Positions 8,099 to 15,963 of a DNA stretch of 32,752 nt are shown piece by piece. How positions within the stretch are numbered: the first letter of the stretch is position 1; each line of letters begins with the position of its first letter. The position numbers and the translations under genes were made by a program. This stretch comes from Oscillibacter sp. (lineage in GTDB: Bacteria; Bacillota; Clostridia; Oscillospirales; Oscillospiraceae), in the NCBI GenBank assembly GCA_022796315.1, contig JAAWIL010000003.1:1-32752 (forward strand), given 5' to 3'. The notes below the pieces were generated by a model. The model saw only the letters and a list, made by a program, of their open reading frames with translations, was not told the origin of the DNA and made no database searches.

Positions 8099-8457
8099 GC
8101 CTTCTCAAACTCCTGAGCCACCCGCTTCAGCAGCTCCTGGGGCTGATAGGGCTTTTTTAGATAGTTCACCGCGCCCAGCTGGATGGCGCTGCGCACGTCG
8201 TCTTCCTGGCTGGAAGCGGTGAGGAAAATGACGGGCGTGTCGGCGGCGAACTCCTTCATGCGGGCGAAGGTCTCGATGCCGTTCATTCTGGGCATCTCGA
8301 TGTCCAGGAGAACCAGGTCCATTTTCTCGCGCCGCAGCGTATCCAGCGCCTCGACCCCGGAATTGGCGAAAAAGACGTCATAGACCTTTCCCAGGATCAT
8401 TTTCGTCCGCATCAGATTCATATCGTCATCGTCTACTACCAAAATGCGCTTCTGCAT
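8095..8457 (-). CDS. Stand-alone CheY-like response regulator receiver
   Basis: This 120-residue protein is one receiver domain with no output domain. The acidic pocket is VVDDDD (residues 7-12), the acceptor is Asp52 in LLDIEMPRMNG, Thr80 lies in FLTAS, and Lys102 lies in LKKPYQP. It is the first gene of the operon and overlaps the HPt-containing kinase by four bases, so that kinase is the likely phosphodonor. The ribosome-binding site is a weak AGGGGG. It probably signals by binding a partner, as CheY or Spo0F do; which partner is unknown. Bases 8458-8599 upstream hold the promoter and the end of the neighbouring terminator. Confidence 0.92.
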   Translation of the reverse strand: MQKRILVVDDDDMNLMRTKMILGKVYDVFFANSGVEALDTLRREKMDLVLLDIEMPRMNGIETFARMKEFAADTPVIFLTASSQEDDVRSAIQLGAVNYLKKPYQPQELLKRVAQEFEKA

Positions 8458-8505
8458 AGGATTGCCCCCCTGTTTTATGACTGCGTCAAAATCATATTGA
8501 GATTT

Positions 8506-8534
8506 ATTTTAAAGGAAGCGCGCAAGAAAATCAA
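8506..8534 (-). promoter_or_regulatory. Promoter of the receiver/kinase/kinase-DegV operon
   Basis: Minus-strand TTGATT (8529-8534) and TAAAAT (8506-8511) have a 17-base spacer. The predicted start near 8499 leaves a leader of about 42 bases before the receiver ATG. Confidence 0.55.
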
Positions 8535-8582
8535 GACCGGATTTTGTCTGAAAGAGGCCGGGGGGGCGCGCGCTGTCAATAC

Positions 8583-8613
8583 GAAAGGAGCCCCTTCCCT
8601 CAGGAGAGGCTCC
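8583..8613 (-). terminator. Possible terminator overlapping the LysR stop codon
   Basis: A 6-bp stem, GGAGCC (8608-8613, minus sense) with GGCTCC (8587-8592), spans the stop codon of the regulator gene and is followed by TTTCG on the minus strand. The stem is short and the T run weak, so termination here is only plausible. Confidence 0.4.
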
Positions 8614-9529
8614 CTTGAATTTCATCCTGCAAAGTTTCCAGAAAACACTGGGCCACTTCGCTGAGGGGATTGCTGGCGTGGGTGATGGCGTAAAAGTACA
8701 TCATGTCGCCGCTGTCCAGGCATTTGGTGGAAAGGCCGGGGTAGAGATTCAGCACCCCCTTGTCGCTGACGCCCAGAAACACGGCGTCGCTGTTGGGCAG
8801 CAGAGAGTACAGCAGGGCCATGCTGGTCAAGAAGATGTTTTTGTGGTTGTTGGTGTAATGCAGAAAACTGAAGCTCGCCGCCTCCTGGTAGAAATCCATG
8901 TTGTGGGAATTTCCCCGGATTTGGGGAAACCGCATGAGGTCCTGCTCCGTGATGTGCTCCATTGTCTCCAGGGGGTGCCCTTTTCGGAAAAGCACATAAG
9001 GCTTGGTCTCGAAGAGCTTGGTGAAATTGATTTTCTTTTCAGAGAAGTAGGCCAGCTGGGCGGCGTTGCTCCGGGAGTTGGTGTGGATGATGCCGATGTC
9101 GGATTTTTTCTGCAGCACATCCTGGATGCATTCCTGCGTGTCCTGCTCTGTCACGGTAATGGCATATTTGTCAATCCGGCTGACCCGCTCCCGGTAGAAC
9201 CGAAGGAAGACCGAGGTGACAAACGTATAGCGGCAGGTGGAGATCCGCAGCATGGTAACGGCCTCGGATGGGTCGCTGGAGGAGTACTGGACCCGGATCT
9301 GCTCCAGCTCCATCAGAACGCCGCTGATGGAGTGAATGAACGCCGTGCCGGCCGGGGTGGGGATGATCCCCTTGCTGGTGCGCTCAAAAATCGTAAAGCC
9401 CAGTTCGGACTCCAGCTCCTTGATGGCGATGCTCAGCGTGGGCTGCGTAACATAGAGGGCGGCGGCTGCCCGGCTGATGGAATTTTGGCGGTATGCCTCC
9501 AGCACGTATTTGAATTGCTGCAGATTCAT
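8600..9529 (-). CDS. LysR-family transcriptional regulator
   Basis: The protein has 309 residues, the usual LysR length. The N-terminal winged helix-turn-helix is clear: MNLQQFKYVLEAYRQNSISR, AAALYVTQPTLSIAIKELE, LGFTIFERTSKGIIPT (residues 1-57). A linker helix and a two-lobed effector-binding domain (about 90-300) follow. The ATG at 9529 has GGAGG five bases upstream and begins exactly at the HTH; a reading from 9634 would add 35 unrelated residues. The gene is divergent from the deacetylase/TRAP operon, with about 400 bases between them that contain a T-N11-A dyad. By the usual LysR logic it probably controls that operon in response to its substrate, and perhaps itself. The effector is not readable from sequence. 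Confidence 0.93.
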   Translation of the reverse strand: MNLQQFKYVLEAYRQNSISRAAAALYVTQPTLSIAIKELESELGFTIFERTSKGIIPTPAGTAFIHSISGVLMELEQIRVQYSSSDPSEAVTMLRISTCRYTFVTSVFLRFYRERVSRIDKYAITVTEQDTQECIQDVLQKKSDIGIIHTNSRSNAAQLAYFSEKKINFTKLFETKPYVLFRKGHPLETMEHITEQDLMRFPQIRGNSHNMDFYQEAASFSFLHYTNNHKNIFLTSMALLYSLLPNSDAVFLGVSDKGVLNLYPGLSTKCLDSGDMMYFYAITHASNPLSEVAQCFLETLQDEIQGSLS

Positions 9530-9593
9530 AGATTCCTCCATTTTTTGTTTCCGTGCCCCGCTGGGATCGGACTGAAGACATGATTTTGATATG

Positions 9594-9622
9594 ATTGTAG
9601 ATAGTTTCCGCGAAGATTGCAA
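9594..9622 (-). promoter_or_regulatory. Promoter of the lysR gene
   Basis: Minus-strand TTGCAA (9617-9622) and TACAAT (9594-9599) are separated by 17 bases. The leader to the ATG at 9529 would be about 58 bases. Confidence 0.6.
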
Positions 9623-9720
9623 GTGCTTTTTCACAAAATGAAAAAGAATGAACCGGGAAACGAGAGAAAACGCGGTTGCTGGGACACAATTCGTGAGGAA
9701 TGGGGTGAAAATTGGTCATT

Positions 9721-9781
9721 GTGCATAAAAATAAGTGAAGCAATTGATGCAAACAGAACAGAGTGCATAAAAAATTTTTAT
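9721..9781. promoter_or_regulatory. Candidate LysR operator: T-N11-A dyad plus phased direct repeats
   Basis: A perfect dyad (ATAAAAA, central A, TTTTTAT) at 9767-9781 contains a T-N11-A (T9768, A9780), the classical LysR box. The 11-base word GTGCATAAAAA occurs twice, at 9721-9731 and 9763-9773, 42 bases apart or four helical turns. With the start predicted near 9838 the dyad is centred at about -64, the usual LysR activation position. Around it, 9623-9802 is AT-rich and non-coding. Confidence 0.5.
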
Positions 9782-9802
9782 AGCTCAATAAAAAGGGACA
9801 AT

Positions 9803-9831
9803 TTTTCAAAACGCGGAGTTGTATGTAAAAT
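9803..9831 (+). promoter_or_regulatory. Candidate activator-dependent promoter of the deacetylase/TRAP operon
   Basis: TTTTCA (9803-9808) and TAAAAT (9826-9831) are 17 bases apart. The -35 element is poor, as expected for an activator-dependent promoter. Other placements in this AT-rich stretch are possible. Confidence 0.35.
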
Positions 9832-9930
9832 CATTCACAAGGGAAGTTGGACACAGATCTGCACGGCTTTCTGCGGAGCCTGCCGGTGTGGACGGCTTGG
9901 GATGCGAATCATGAAAGGAGAATCTGAACC

Positions 9931-10776
9931 ATGAAGAATATGCCTGTGCTTTTGACCTTTGATGTAGACGGCGAGATGATTTGGCGCTGCCGTGATCCGG
10001 AGAACGCGGACCGCCCGGTGACGCTGTCTCTGGGACACTACGGTCTGAACTGCGGCCTGCCTCGGATCTTGAAGGTGCTGAAAAAGTATGACGCTCCCGC
10101 GACCTTCTTTGTCCCCGGCATGACGGCGGAGATGTTTCCCCATGTACTTCCCGGCATCATGGAGGCGGGGATGCATGAGATTGGACACCACAGCTACAGC
10201 CACACGTATCCGGACAAGTTTCCCTCCGGGGAAGCGGAGGCGGAGGACTATGCCAAGGCCAGCCGGATCATTGAGCCGGTGATTGGGAAAAAGCTCAAGG
10301 GCTACCGCTCCCCCGCCTGGGAATTCAGCTGCAGCACCCTGGATATTCTGGAGGACATGGGGATGGAGTACTCCAGCAATATGATGGGTTCGGACCGGCT
10401 GGAGCTGTTGGAGATCTTCGGCAGGAAGAGCGATATTGTGGAGATTCCGATCCATTGGATTCTGGACGACGCCGCGTTCTGGCTGTACAGCGTCCGCATT
10501 GCCGGCAAGTGCATGCAGCCCCTCAGCGCCGTGGAGGACTGCTGGATCAAGGAGTTCGACGGCCTCTACGAGGAGTTCCTGGAGGAAGAGGAGAACGGGA
10601 TGGATTCGGACATCGTCTTTGTTCTGACCTGCCACCCCCAGGTGATTGGACGGCCCTCCCGCATGACGGTGCTGGAGAATGTGATCCGCCATATCAATTC
10701 CTGCCCCCATGTGGAGTTTGTGACAGCCGGACAGGCTGTGGCGGACTATAAGCGGCGCCACGGCATTACCAAGTGA
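9931..10776 (+). CDS. NodB-fold polysaccharide deacetylase family protein
   Basis: The 281 residues have the carbohydrate-esterase-4 plan: metal and catalytic Asp in TFDVDGE (Asp11, Asp13), the HxxxH metal motif in GHHSYSH (His87, His91), Arg126 in GYRSPAWEFS, and a late catalytic-type His235 in LTCHPQ. There is no signal peptide or membrane segment, so the enzyme is cytoplasmic. Together with the form of its motifs this recalls the PuuE/HpPgdA-like branch, which acts on small amides, rather than secreted peptidoglycan deacetylases. It has a strong ribosome-binding site (AAAGGAG) and is the first gene of the operon with a TRAP transporter and an M20 peptidase, all consistent with hydrolysing an imported amide-bonded compound. 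The substrate is unknown. Confidence 0.88.
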   Translation: MKNMPVLLTFDVDGEMIWRCRDPENADRPVTLSLGHYGLNCGLPRILKVLKKYDAPATFFVPGMTAEMFPHVLPGIMEAGMHEIGHHSYSHTYPDKFPSGEAEAEDYAKASRIIEPVIGKKLKGYRSPAWEFSCSTLDILEDMGMEYSSNMMGSDRLELLEIFGRKSDIVEIPIHWILDDAAFWLYSVRIAGKCMQPLSAVEDCWIKEFDGLYEEFLEEEENGMDSDIVFVLTCHPQVIGRPSRMTVLENVIRHINSCPHVEFVTAGQAVADYKRRHGITK

Positions 10777-10857
10777 GTTTCCCGTTCCCCGCGTTCTGTG
10801 CGTTTCAGAACCTGCTTTGCAGATTCTGGAAAATAATACAAAAGGAGAATGAACGAA

Positions 10858-12015
10858 ATGAAAAAAGTCTTGTGTATCCTGCTTGTGATGATGATGCTTC
10901 TCTCTGGCTGCGGCCTCGGCGGCAGCAATCCCGGAACGGGCGATGCGGAAAACAGCACCTCCGGCGACGGGTCCACCGGCGGCCAGACCCCCGATGAGGG
11001 CGCCCAGGCCGCCCTTCCTGAGAACGCCACCGACGATGAGATCAACGCCTTCATCACGGCGGCCTCCAGCAATCCGGAGAAGATGATTATTAAGTACGCC
11101 TCCACCAGCCCCGATCTCAATGGACAGGCCTACCTGCGGGCGGCCCGGAAGTTCCTGCAGACGCTGAAGGAGGAGCTGGGCGACAAGGTTGAGATCCAGT
11201 ACTACATGAACTCCACCTTCGGCGGCTCTGCGGATGCCGTTCTGGGCGGACTGCAGAATGAGACCTTCGAGCTCACCGACTGGCCTCTTGGCAGCTTTGC
11301 GGAGTTCACCAACGCCTTCCAGCCCCTGGACGTGCCCTATCTGGTGACCACCTCCCAGGAGGCCTATGACCTGCTGGCCGGTCCCGCCGGTGATCTGATG
11401 GCCGAGAAGTGCACCAGCGAGACCAACATCAAGCCGCTGTACTATGGCATCATCGGTATGCGCCAGATGACCAATTCCAAGCACGAGGTGACGGCGCCGG
11501 ACGACCTGAAGGGTCTGAAGATGCGCGCCCAGAACAACTCTGTTCAGGTGACGGGCCTCTCCGCCCTGGGCTGCAGCATTACCACCATGGCCTTCTCTGA
11601 GCTCTTCACCTCTTTGCAGCAGAAGGTGATTGACGGACAGGAAAACCCCATTGAGACCATCTACAATTTCCAGTATTACGATGTGCAGGACTACCTGACC
11701 GTTACCAACCACCTCTGCACGGCCGGCGTGGTGGCCTGCAACAACGACTGGTACGAGGGCCTCTCCGACGAGTTCAAGGCTGCCGTAGACAAGGCCGCGT
11801 CTGTGGCCGGGCGTTACAGCATTGAGGAGCTGAACAGCTCTGAGGCCGGTGTTCTGGAGCAGCTGAAGGAGAAGATGACGGTGACGGAACTCAGCGGCGA
11901 GCAGCTCTCCGCCTTCCAGGAGAGCGCCAAGAGCGCCTGGCCTCAGCTGAGAGAGGAGATCGGCGCGGAGTACTTTGACCAGTTCCTGGCCGCGGCCAAT
12001 CTGAGTCTCGACTGA
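10858..12015 (+). CDS. dctP: TRAP transporter substrate-binding lipoprotein, DctP family
   Basis: The protein has 385 residues. A lipoprotein signal peptide with lipobox LSGC (Cys18) is followed by a Gly/Ser/Thr-rich tether and a DctP-type solute-binding domain from about residue 75. Family hallmarks are GMRQMTNSKHEVTAPDDLKG, LKMRAQNN carrying the ligand-carboxylate Arg, and MAFSELFTSLQQKVIDGQEN. DctP proteins deliver organic acids and related anions to a DctQM permease driven by an ion gradient. The ATG at 10858 is chosen because AAGGAG lies ten bases upstream; an ATG at 10849 is almost on top of that site. A strong hairpin separates it from dctQ. The family is certain, the ligand unknown. 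Confidence 0.94.
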   Translation: MKKVLCILLVMMMLLSGCGLGGSNPGTGDAENSTSGDGSTGGQTPDEGAQAALPENATDDEINAFITAASSNPEKMIIKYASTSPDLNGQAYLRAARKFLQTLKEELGDKVEIQYYMNSTFGGSADAVLGGLQNETFELTDWPLGSFAEFTNAFQPLDVPYLVTTSQEAYDLLAGPAGDLMAEKCTSETNIKPLYYGIIGMRQMTNSKHEVTAPDDLKGLKMRAQNNSVQVTGLSALGCSITTMAFSELFTSLQQKVIDGQENPIETIYNFQYYDVQDYLTVTNHLCTAGVVACNNDWYEGLSDEFKAAVDKAASVAGRYSIEELNSSEAGVLEQLKEKMTVTELSGEQLSAFQESAKSAWPQLREEIGAEYFDQFLAAANLSLD

Positions 12016-12046
12016 TGAAGCGGTGCCGGCATAGAAACGCCGGCGG

Positions 12047-12087
12047 ACCGGATGGGCGGCGTTCCCGCATGGGGCCGCCCGTCCGGT
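12047..12087 (+). promoter_or_regulatory. Intercistronic hairpin between dctP and dctQ
   Basis: Arms of 14 bases (12047-12060 and 12074-12087, core GGGCGGC/GCCGCCC) pair with one G-U wobble around a 13-base loop. No T run follows, so it is not an intrinsic terminator. Such hairpins often protect the upstream mRNA end, giving more binding protein than permease. Confidence 0.65.
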
Positions 12088-12109
12088 ATGAAGTTCGGAG
12101 GGAGTTTTC

Positions 12110-12658
12110 ATGAAAGCATCCAGAGTCCGATGGTTTTTCAGCCATCTGGAATACCTTTTGTCCATGCTGTTCATGGGCGTGATGGTATGCCTGCTCTTTG
12201 TGCAGGTGGTTTCCCGCTATGTGTTCGGGTCTTCCCTGGCGTTTACAGAGGAGATTTCCGTAATCCTCTTTATCCTCTCGGTATATATCGGCGCCATTGG
12301 CGCCACCCGGCGGGGTCAGCATCTGCGGATCGAGCTGCTGACCCAGACGATGAGCCCCCGGGGACAGACGGTCTGCCGGATCGTCTCCAACATCATCTTT
12401 ATCATTGTCAACTGCATCCTGGGCTATGGCACCTGTCTGGTGGTGGCGAACCTCTTCAAGTTCGGGATGACGACCCCGATTGTAAAGCTGCCCAAGTGGA
12501 TTCCCTATGCGGTGATTCCGTTGGCATTCCTGCTGATCAGCATCCGCCTGGTGGAGGACACCGTCCGCCAGTTCCGCAACCTGAACAGCGGGGAATATGA
12601 TTTCTGCAAGAATGGCGAGGCCGCGCCGGCGGATGGCGGCACAGAGAAGGAGGGATAA
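12110..12658 (+). CDS. dctQ: TRAP transporter small permease, DctQ family
   Basis: The 182-residue protein has four membrane segments (about 15-40, 48-68, 90-112 and 132-152) and the DctQ motifs VVSRYVFGSSLAFTEEIS and GAIGATRRGQHLRIELL. DctQ pairs with DctM to form the ion-coupled TRAP permease. GGAGGGAG precedes the ATG. It is followed by dctM after only five bases. The hydrophilic C-terminal tail is charged and probably cytoplasmic. Confidence 0.94.
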   Translation: MKASRVRWFFSHLEYLLSMLFMGVMVCLLFVQVVSRYVFGSSLAFTEEISVILFILSVYIGAIGATRRGQHLRIELLTQTMSPRGQTVCRIVSNIIFIIVNCILGYGTCLVVANLFKFGMTTPIVKLPKWIPYAVIPLAFLLISIRLVEDTVRQFRNLNSGEYDFCKNGEAAPADGGTEKEG

Positions 12659-12663
12659 GGAGT

Positions 12664-13950
12664 ATGGCACTTGCGACCTTGGCGTTTGTGACGATTGCGC
12701 TGCTGCTTCTGGGGGTGCCGATCGGCATCTCGATTGCGGCCGGCCTGATCTCCTCGTCTCTGCTCTTTGACGTTACCACGCTGAAGTTTATCTGCCAGCA
12801 GCTGTACACGGGTCTGGACTCCTTCGCGCTGCTGGCGGTCCCCGGATTCATGCTGGCCGGCTCCTTTATGGAAAAGGGCGGCCTCTCCAAGCGGCTGGTG
12901 AATACGGCGGAGAAGTTTGTGGGCCACCAGGCCGGCGGTTTCTGCGCGGTGACGGTGGTGGCCTGCCTGTTCTTCGGCGCGATCTCCGGCTCTGCCCCCG
13001 CTACGGTGGCGGCCATTGGCGGCATCATGATCCCCTATATGGCAGCGGTTGGCTATGACCGTGAGTTCGCGGCGGGACTCTCCGCCGTGGCCGGCGGCCT
13101 GGGCGTCATTATTCCGCCCAGTATCCCCTTTGTGATCTACGGCATTGCCACCCAGACCAACATCAGCGACCTCTTCATCGCGGGCTTCGGCCCCGGCATC
13201 TTCATTGGCGCGCTGCTGGTCGCAGTGGCCAAGAGGATCTCCAAAAAGGAGAACTACCAGCCTCCGCGGCCTAAGGCCACAGGCAGGGAGAAGCTGGCGG
13301 CCATCAATGAGGCCAAGTGGGCCCTCATCATGCCCCTCATCATCCTGGGCGGGATCTACGGCGGATTCTTCACGCCTACCGAGGCCTCTGTGGTGGCCAT
13401 TTTCTACAGCCTGCTGGTGGGCTTCTTCGTCTATAAGGAACTCCGGTGGAAGGATGTGTTCGCCATCCTGGACAACACGGCCTCCTTCGTGGGCGGCGTG
13501 ATGCTGGCCTTTGCCCCTGCGGCGGCACTGGGCGCGGTGCTGACCATGCTGAATGTTCCTGCGATGGTCAGCCAGCTGCTCCTCTCCATTACGGATAACA
13601 TCTACATCATTATGCTGATCGTGGTGGTGGTGCTGCTGGGCGCCGGGATGATTCTGGACACCATTTCGGCAATCGTCGTGTTTGCCCCCATCCTCTACAA
13701 GGTGCTGGTGCCGATGGGAATTGATCCGGTGCATCTGGGCGTGATTATGGTGGTGGATCTGGCCATTGGCTTTGTGACGCCGCCTGTGGCGCAGAATCTG
13801 TTTGTGGCATCGTCCATGACGGGGCTGCCCATCCACGGGATTGTCAAAAAGGCGCTGCCCTTCATCCTTACAATGCTGGCGGCGCTGCTGCTGATTACCT
13901 TCTTCCCGGAGATCTCCCTGACCCTGGGAAAGGGACTGGCATTGCTGTAA
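12664..13950 (+). CDS. dctM: TRAP transporter large permease, DctM family
   Basis: The 428-residue protein is hydrophobic throughout with about 11-12 membrane segments, the normal size of a DctM subunit. Recognisable motifs include GVPIGISIAAGL, LLAVPGFMLAGSFMEKGG, FGAISGSAPATVAAIGGIMIP, LGVIIPPSIPFVIYG, FTPTEASVVA and GFVTPPVAQNLFVA. It forms the transport channel driven by Na+ or H+ and takes substrate from DctP. The ATG has GGAGG ten bases upstream. The next gene starts 47 bases later without a terminator, so the operon continues. Confidence 0.95.
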   Translation: MALATLAFVTIALLLLGVPIGISIAAGLISSSLLFDVTTLKFICQQLYTGLDSFALLAVPGFMLAGSFMEKGGLSKRLVNTAEKFVGHQAGGFCAVTVVACLFFGAISGSAPATVAAIGGIMIPYMAAVGYDREFAAGLSAVAGGLGVIIPPSIPFVIYGIATQTNISDLFIAGFGPGIFIGALLVAVAKRISKKENYQPPRPKATGREKLAAINEAKWALIMPLIILGGIYGGFFTPTEASVVAIFYSLLVGFFVYKELRWKDVFAILDNTASFVGGVMLAFAPAAALGAVLTMLNVPAMVSQLLLSITDNIYIIMLIVVVVLLGAGMILDTISAIVVFAPILYKVLVPMGIDPVHLGVIMVVDLAIGFVTPPVAQNLFVASSMTGLPIHGIVKKALPFILTMLAALLLITFFPEISLTLGKGLALL

Positions 13951-13997
13951 ATATTGATTAAACCTGAAAGAGCGACGGAAACAGAGAGGAGTTTATT

Positions 13998-14657
13998 ATG
14001 GCTGAGAAGTTGATTTTAGGAATTTCCGGCAGTCCCCGTAAGGGCGCCAACACGGATCTCATGCTCCAGGAGGCCCTGCGGGCCGCGGAGACCGTGGAGG
14101 GCGTCCGCACGGAGATGCTCTGCCTGCGGGATTACGAGATCCACAACTGCAAGGGCTGCTTTGCCTGCTGCCGGGAGGGCGGAAAGAAGGACGGCGGCAT
14201 CCACGCGTGCGCGATGTTCCGGGACGGCATGGATGAGATCTATCCAAAACTGAAGGCCTGCGGCGGACTGATCCTCGCGTCCCCGGTCTATTTTGCCTCC
14301 ATGTCTGCCCAGATGAAGCAGTTCATGGACCGGACAGAGGGACTGCTGCGCTACGGCACCAGCCAGTATCAGTACGGCCTGCAGAACAAAGTGGGCGGCG
14401 CACTGGTTGTGGGCGGAAACCGCAATGCCGGCGAGGAGCTGACCATCTTGGAGATGCAGGCCTTCTTCCAGGTGCATGACATGATCGTTGTGGGCTCCGG
14501 CGGCGAGCCGACTCCCGGCTGCTATCACGGCGGCGCCTGCACGACCTACCCGCAGAAGGGCGACATCCGGGACGCGGTGCTGCAAGATGAGATCGGCCTC
14601 AAGAGCGCCCGGAATTTGGGGGTCCGCGTGGCCAAGACCTTGTGGATGCTGAAATAA
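13998..14657 (+). CDS. Flavodoxin-fold NADPH-dependent FMN reductase/iron-sulfur flavoprotein-like
   Basis: In 219 residues, the FMN phosphate loop is GSPRKGANTD (residues 11-20) and the second flavin loop is SPVYFASMSAQMKQFMDR (95-112). Between them lies a cysteine cluster, CKGCFACC (51-58), with Cys71 behind it. This resembles the cluster-binding motif of iron-sulfur flavoproteins, though the spacing to the last Cys is longer than in the archaeal type. It is probably a cytoplasmic electron-transfer reductase. It lies between dctM and the M20 peptidase, so it likely reduces the imported compound or an intermediate. The substrate is unknown, and whether a cluster is bound is inference. Confidence 0.85.
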   Translation: MAEKLILGISGSPRKGANTDLMLQEALRAAETVEGVRTEMLCLRDYEIHNCKGCFACCREGGKKDGGIHACAMFRDGMDEIYPKLKACGGLILASPVYFASMSAQMKQFMDRTEGLLRYGTSQYQYGLQNKVGGALVVGGNRNAGEELTILEMQAFFQVHDMIVVGSGGEPTPGCYHGGACTTYPQKGDIRDAVLQDEIGLKSARNLGVRVAKTLWMLK

Positions 14658-14679
14658 GAAACGAAGAGGACCAGTGAGC

Positions 14680-15858
14680 ATGCAGAATACACTTACGACA
14701 GCTGTTGAAGTGAATAGCCGCCGGATTGCCGCCTATGTATCCAGTCATCTGGAGGAGTTTCTTGCGGTTCTGCAGGATGTCGTGGACCTGGAGTCCCATA
14801 CCTACGGGGACCGGCAGGTGAAGGACCGCTGCGGCAGTTATCTCAAGGAGCTGTTTGAGGGAATTGGATTTCAGGTGGAGGCGGTGGACGCCGGGGAGAT
14901 TGGGTTCCATCTTTCCGGAAAGCTGGGGGATCATCAAGACAAGGTTCTGCTGGTAGGACACTACGATACGGTATTTCCCACCGGAACGACCAGGGAACGG
15001 CCCTTCTCCCGGCAGGGGGACCGGGCCTTCGGACCTGGCATTTTCGATATGAAGGGCGGACTGGTTGGCTTTTACATGGCCGTGAAGGCCCTGAAGGAGC
15101 TGGACCTGCTGCCGGCGGACAAGGAAGTTGATTTCTTCTTCAACTGCGATGAGGAAGCCGGCAGCGGAACCTCCAGAGAGCGGATTGTGGCGCTCGCAAA
15201 ACAGGCCAAGGCCTGTCTGGTGGCGGAGCCGGGTCATAAGGGCGAGGGCTATGTGACGGCAGAGCGCTTCGGCCGCTCCGTGGTGACCGTCACGGCCCAC
15301 GGCGTGGCGGGGCATGCCGGCAACCGCCCCGAATACACGGCCAATCCCTTGGTGGAATTGTCCAAGGTGGTGGAGGAGCTGGAAAGCCGCTGCGACCGGA
15401 GCCGGGGCATTTGGTACTCTCCCGTCAGCCTGCACGGCGGAGATCGGGGCCCCACGGCCATGACGCCGGGAGACGCCTATGTGATCTATGATATCCGTTA
15501 TCTCAACGAGGCCCTGGGGCAGGAGGCGGATGCGGCTGTGAACGGCCTCTGCCCCACGCAGCCCAGCGTGCGCTTTGAGGTGACCGGAGGCGTGGAAAAG
15601 CCCCCCTTTATTCAAACGGAGGAGAGCCGCTGGCTCTGGAACCGCGCCAAAGAGATTACGGAGGAGATGGGGCACACGTTTTTGCCGGCGCGCCTGGGAG
15701 GAGGCAGCGACGCCAACTTCACGGCGGCCGCGGGCTGCCCGACGCTCTGCGGTCTGGGGCTGAACGGGGACTTCCTCCATAACCCCAAGGAGTATGTGAT
15801 GATTGACACGATCCCTGACCGGGTGGCCCTGCTGGCGGAACTGATCCGCACTATATAA
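14680..15858 (+). CDS. M20 family metallopeptidase, glutamate carboxypeptidase-like
   Basis: The 392-residue protein matches the two-zinc M20 family. Metal ligands are His94 in VGHYDTV, the bridging Asp123 in GIFDMKGG, Glu159 next to the catalytic Glu158 in CDEEAGS, Glu183 in VAEPG and His367 in FLHNPKE; all are present. The dimerisation domain lies at about 190-300 (GVAGHAGNRPEYTANPL). The closest style is the carboxypeptidase G2 branch, which removes C-terminal glutamate from N-acylated or pteroyl compounds. There is no signal peptide, so it acts on imported material. The ATG at 14680 is preferred, with GAGGA nine bases upstream; a GTG at 14674 is only three bases from it. It is the last gene of the operon. 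Confidence 0.9.
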   Translation: MQNTLTTAVEVNSRRIAAYVSSHLEEFLAVLQDVVDLESHTYGDRQVKDRCGSYLKELFEGIGFQVEAVDAGEIGFHLSGKLGDHQDKVLLVGHYDTVFPTGTTRERPFSRQGDRAFGPGIFDMKGGLVGFYMAVKALKELDLLPADKEVDFFFNCDEEAGSGTSRERIVALAKQAKACLVAEPGHKGEGYVTAERFGRSVVTVTAHGVAGHAGNRPEYTANPLVELSKVVEELESRCDRSRGIWYSPVSLHGGDRGPTAMTPGDAYVIYDIRYLNEALGQEADAAVNGLCPTQPSVRFEVTGGVEKPPFIQTEESRWLWNRAKEITEEMGHTFLPARLGGGSDANFTAAAGCPTLCGLGLNGDFLHNPKEYVMIDTIPDRVALLAELIRTI

Positions 15859-15901
15859 GCAGAGCGGCGGAAACCGCAGAGCGGCGGAAACCGCAGAGCG
15901 G
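15859..15901. repeat. 17-bp tandem repeat directly after the M20 stop codon
   Basis: GCAGAGCGGCGGAAACC occurs at 15859-15875 and 15876-15892, and its first nine bases recur at 15893-15901. It is non-coding. It probably arose by slippage and could vary between strains. Confidence 0.8.
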
Positions 15902-15927
15902 ACAACAGCAGAAACCGAGACGGGAGG

Positions 15928-15963
15928 ACCTCCTGTGCAGAAGCGTACATCTGCACAGGAGGT
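15928..15963 (+). terminator. Hairpin ending the deacetylase/TRAP/M20 operon
   Basis: A perfect 14-bp stem (15928-15941 with 15950-15963, core CCTCCTGTGCAGA) closes an eight-base loop. Only a short TT follows, so it is a strong hairpin but a weak T-run terminator. From here to 16104 I see nothing else. Confidence 0.6.

Noticed and set aside
9835-12174. Long minus-strand open frame opposite the deacetylase and dctP
   Set aside because: It crosses two well-supported genes and their spacer and shows no domain or ribosome-binding site.
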